A DNA stretch of 64,000 nucleotides from Phoenix dactylifera (lineage: Eukaryota; Streptophyta; Magnoliopsida; Arecales; Arecaceae). How positions within the stretch are numbered: position 1 is the stretch's first letter; each line of letters begins with the position of its first letter. The notes under the pieces are model-generated. The model saw nothing but the letters and a program-made list of their open reading frames with translations, did not search any database and was not told the origin of the DNA. The stretch lies in the NCBI RefSeq assembly GCF_009389715.1, contig NC_052394.1, forward strand, positions 23,128,899 to 23,192,898, in the 5' to 3' direction. Positions 60,923-64,000 of the stretch are shown here, one piece after another. The position numbers and the translations under genes are program-made.

Positions 60923-61973
60923 TGGGTTTGGAGATTTGGGCTACACCAGAGGGTTGCATTATTCCTCTAGAAGGTAGCCTGGGATCGGCTGCCGACGAGC
61001 TTGGCGTTGAGCCAACGGGGAGTTAGCATTCCTCCTCTGTGCCAGTCTTGTGAGGTAGATGAGTCGATGGACCACGTGCTATTCCAGTGTGTCTGGGCGC
61101 GGAGGGCTTGGAGGCTTTCTGGGATTTCGGAGGCAGCATGGAGCCGGAGGGACTATTTTCTGGAGGAGGTTCGGCATTGGTCCAGTTCCCACCAAATGCG
61201 TTCTGTGGCTATTAGGGCGTCCTGCATAGTTTATCAGGTATGGATGGCCAGGAACGCCCGAATTTTGGTGAGCCTAGCCTGTCCCCACGATTTGTGATGG
61301 AGCGGGCGCGGGCACATGCAGCAGAGATTCTTCAGGCAGGTCCGGATCATAGACCTTTGACAGCTCGGGACATCTGGGACTCCCATGCTGCTTTGGCAGT
61401 CTCTCATACGGTGTTTTTCACCTGGGAGCCCCCACCCCTAAGCTTCCTCAAGGTCAATTTTGATGGCTTCGGTCCTGGATGGTGGCAGGAGGGGAGGAGC
61501 AGGGTTTGTTATCAGGGGTCCGAGTTCCAGCACGGTGGCAGCAGGGGGTTGTCAGATCTTTGACACCTCGGTCCCTGGGGCAGAGCTACGGGCGGCTTGG
61601 ATGGGCTTACGATATGCACGACATGTACTTCAGGCGAGGTCCATCCTCCTGGAGGGTGACTCGACCACGGTGATTAGCTGGGTCCGAAAGGGCTCTCACA
61701 GAGGTGGAGGGGCTCATCCTTTGCTCCGTGATATATGGTTGATGGTGAGGGAGGGATTTACTTTTCAGGCTAGGCATATATATCGTGAGGCAAACGGGGC
61801 GGCTGATTGGGTGGCGTCGTATGTTGCGAACCACTCAGGAAGCACCCTATGGGTTGGTGAGGATGACTTGCCCGATGCATTCCGGAGCCTTTTGTTTGCA
61901 GATTCTGCTGGGTGTATTCGTACCCGTGTAGTATGATATGCCCGTTCTTAGCCAAAAAAAAAAAAAAAAAAAA
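60923..61973 (+). mobile_element. 5'-truncated LINE insertion with poly(A) and target-site duplication
   Basis: The element of about 1,050 bp is flanked by GTACAAATCAAGC at 60910-60922 and 61974-61986, with a poly(A) run of about 19-20 just before the second copy. It begins inside ORF2 and contains the zf-RVT region, a linker and an RNase H-like domain. The 3' end GTGTATTCGTACCCGTGTAG matches the tail of the copy at 53969-54186. The long poly(A) and perfect duplication indicate a relatively young insertion. Confidence 0.93.
60975..61936 (+). pseudogene. LINE ORF2 C-terminus (zf-RVT plus RNase H), frameshifted
   Basis: The first segment reads WDRLPTSLALSQRGVSIPPL and then CQSCEVDESMDHVLFQC, a zf-RVT zinc-binding pattern (C-x2-C-x8-H-x4-C). 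It continues with WMARNARILV. Frames then change, and from about 61460 the RNase H part includes PGAELRAAWMGLRYARHVLQ, LEGDSTTVISWV and HIYREANGAADWVASYVANH. The Glu in AELRA, the Asp in EGDS and the Asp in GAADW are the expected acidic residues. At least one or two frameshifts break it, and the N-terminal endonuclease and polymerase are missing through 5' truncation. It is not functional. Confidence 0.85.
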
Positions 61974-62136
61974 GTACAAATCAAGCAGTGGATTGGAGTT
62001 ATGTGAAATCAGCTTCTGTGAGTTTAATCTTTTCAATCAGATTATAAACCAATCCAACTTAGGCTGGGAGATTTCTGACCAGGTCCCCAAGTCACGACAA
62101 CCCATTACATTGCAGTACAAGAAAGGGCGCTGTAAG

Positions 62137-62346
62137 CAGGCCCCACTCTTTTGCCACTTTTAGCAGAAACTTTTCCGCTCAGGATTCCAGATCCATCTCT
62201 AGCATTCCAGGAGAAGGATATGCTCGGGCGACTTGCCTTAGCCAATGCTCGGGCAGGCCCCACTCTTTTCCCACTTTTAGCAGAAACTTTTCCACTCAGG
62301 ATTCCAGATCCATCTCTGGCATTCCAGGAGAAGGACATGCTCGGGC
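62137..62346. repeat. 117-bp tandem duplication
   Basis: A unit beginning CAGGCCCCACTCTTTT starts at 62137 and again at 62254. The second copy stops after about 93 bases at GCTCGGGC. Only about four substitutions separate the copies. Because 117 is a multiple of three, the minus strand shows a repeated peptide, but nothing suggests it is a gene. Confidence 0.9.
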
Positions 62347-62349
62347 CAG

Positions 62350-63720
62350 GGTCATTTCGAGGCCCACTCCGGCTGTGAACAGATGTGATGGACCACTTTC
62401 CGGTAGTGCTGGGCCTGCAGTTGGCCCAAAAGAGAGCAAGACTGCATTGTGAATGCAGCACATATGGGTCCAAGTAAATCGAGCCAGCCTACTAGGCTAA
62501 CATCTCAAATAAATTAAAAATATGTGAAGCGTTGGGTTGAAGTTAGAGCCCACCAAAAGTTGGTCTGCAAATATTAAATGAGTCCGGTCTAGTTAGAAAC
62601 CAGTTTAGTTCAACCTTTTAAAGCTATGCCCTTGCACAAAGAAGCACCCATGCGATGTGGTCTGGATTAGAGGATAGAGTTGGGCGACCCAAGCCAGACC
62701 GTAGTAACCACAAGTGGCTATGCGACAACGTTAAGTTAAAACAGTTGGCTAAGCCCAAGCCTCGAGTTAAGCAACAACAGTTGGCAAAAAGCGGGTGATC
62801 TTGGCTGGAATCCATTCATGAACCCACCGAAAATATTATTATTGGCACTATCTTCATCTCAGCCCTATATCAACCCATATATCAAGAACCATAGTTCGAG
62901 AAGCGTTGAATTTTAAATTCTGAATTTCGAATAGCATGATTAATTTTAGAATCCATTTATTATTTCTTTCGTCGTAGTTATAATCTTTTGTACATTCTCA
63001 ATTATAAATATACATGATCACCGTCTCATGATAAGGTTGAGGTAAATCATTGATCCCACTGTCGCAGGCGGCTCCACGGGCATATGTTTTTCTTTTATTC
63101 TTTATCCGGTGTTCGAGGCCGGTTTGAGTTGAGGGCCCAAGGCAGAAAGAGTTGATTGGGAGTTGGGAGCAATTTTTTTGGAAAGGCAAGTCGAGTCAAC
63201 TGCTTGAGCCGGTAGTGGCTTGCCTTGGGCTAAAATGTGGGCGTGCTTGGCTTATTTAGTCTTAGCCTAGGCTTTTTCTCAATACAAGCTTTGATCAACC
63301 TTCGTCCGCATTGAAATTGGCTGGACTAGTATGACACCAACGTCAGTTTCTCCAACTCACAGACCTTTCGAGACTTCCTTTCGCTGCTTTTAATATGGGC
63401 AGGATTTCTGGTTGCTTGAAACATGGTCATGCAAGAGTTCCCACATGTTATTTAATTATGTTTTGATGACACCCCGCATTCTAGCTTGGGTGCTCGACGA
63501 TGGAAAGCATATATTTTCTGTTTCTATTTTTGCCTATCTACTAAAAAATTGCTTCAGGAGATTTAATGACCAAACTAATGTTGAAATGCATTTGCCAAGA
63601 TGCTTATCGAAACTTTGAAGTATGAAATTTTAGCTTAAAAATGAAATTACAATTTGAAAAGCTTATTTTACTTTAAACTAAACTCTCCAAGTTGAATAAG
63701 TCAAAAGCAAAAAAATAGGA
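62350..63720. other. intergenic, no gene recognised
   Basis: Moderately AT-rich sequence with no recognised exon, RNA gene or element. Confidence 0.5.
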
Positions 63721-64000
63721 GAAATTATTTCCTACACCCGATGTACCAGTTCGGTGATATACCGGGCCACACATTAGCCTAAGAGAGAGGGGAGCAAGGT
63801 GTGTTGGCGGCCATGGACTTCATGTGAAGAGAGAGTAAGAGAGTGAGAGAGAGAAAGTTTAATAGATGGAGAGAGAGATTTGAATTTCAAACTCTTACCG
63901 TAATTTAGATATGTTGACATAAAAATTTGGTCTAATATGATATAATATTATTAGCTCGGTATACCGCTAAGCTGACACATTTAGTGCAAGATATAATTTC
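63721..64000. mobile_element. MITE with 44-bp terminal inverted repeats, at window edge
   Basis: Bases 63721-63764 align without gaps to the reverse complement of 63957-64000, with 31 of 44 identical. Both begin GAAATTAT and end GTATACCG or GATATACCG. The interior is GA-rich with no reading frame. The right end coincides with the last base of the window, so the true end and any target duplication cannot be verified. Long inverted ends suggest a Mutator-like or other non-autonomous DNA transposon. Confidence 0.75.

Noticed and set aside
62105-62473. Minus-strand protein with an internally repeated 39-residue block
   Set aside because: The repeat comes from a 117-bp DNA duplication, and the peptide has no recognised domain.
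1-64000. Search for tRNA, rRNA and a prokaryote-like gene system
   Set aside because: No convincing tRNA A/B boxes, rRNA segments, operons or defence-like clusters were seen by eye. Weak GGTTCGA-like words lacked cloverleaf context.

Overview
The window is nuclear DNA from a flowering plant, most likely a monocot. All multi-exon genes have GT-AG introns, the coding exons are GC-rich against AT-rich surroundings, and the protein families are plant-specific. The large introns and the mix of LINE and MITE remnants would suit a palm-sized genome, but the species is an inference and was not tested.

Seven protein-coding genes can be supported. From left to right they are: a DVL/ROTUNDIFOLIA-type small polypeptide (+, 467-697); FKBP20-1, a nuclear-type immunophilin (+, five coding exons, 8481-13491, with a long 5'-UTR intron); a DHHC protein S-acyltransferase of the PAT16 type (-, seven exons, 14908-27028, with a first intron of about 9.7 kb); a complete secreted laccase (-, six exons, 28272-30638) with a miR397-like target site; an intronless PCS1-like aspartic protease (-, 35365-36666); an intronless zinc-ribbon/RING-H2/DUF1117 E3 ubiquitin ligase (-, 46453-47610); and a GPAT5/7-type glycerol-3-phosphate acyltransferase (-, two exons, 54820-56937). 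They read as independent eukaryotic transcription units and do not form a cluster or pathway. The laccase (lignin polymerisation) and the GPAT (suberin precursors) both act on cell-wall barriers, but they lie about 24 kb apart and nothing in the sequence links them.

The rest is intergenic or intronic and rich in mobile-element traces. These include two 5'-truncated LINE copies of one family with clear target-site duplications (53969-54186 and 60923-61973), an older LINE remnant (3010-3670), and a Tourist/PIF-like MITE with TAA duplications inside the FKBP20-1 leader intron (7705-7984). There is also a PIF-like TIR element that carries a LINE endonuclease fragment inside PAT16 intron 1 (22735-23296), a long foldback (about 6171-6327), a MITE with 44-bp inverted ends at the right edge (63721-64000), an LTR-like remnant beside a 50-bp tandem repeat (2091-2830), and a 260-bp direct repeat (31771/32151).

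No CRISPR, operon, phage or other prokaryotic system is present, and I found no convincing undescribed biological system. The most useful observations are regulatory (the miR397 site) and evolutionary (nested and datable element insertions).
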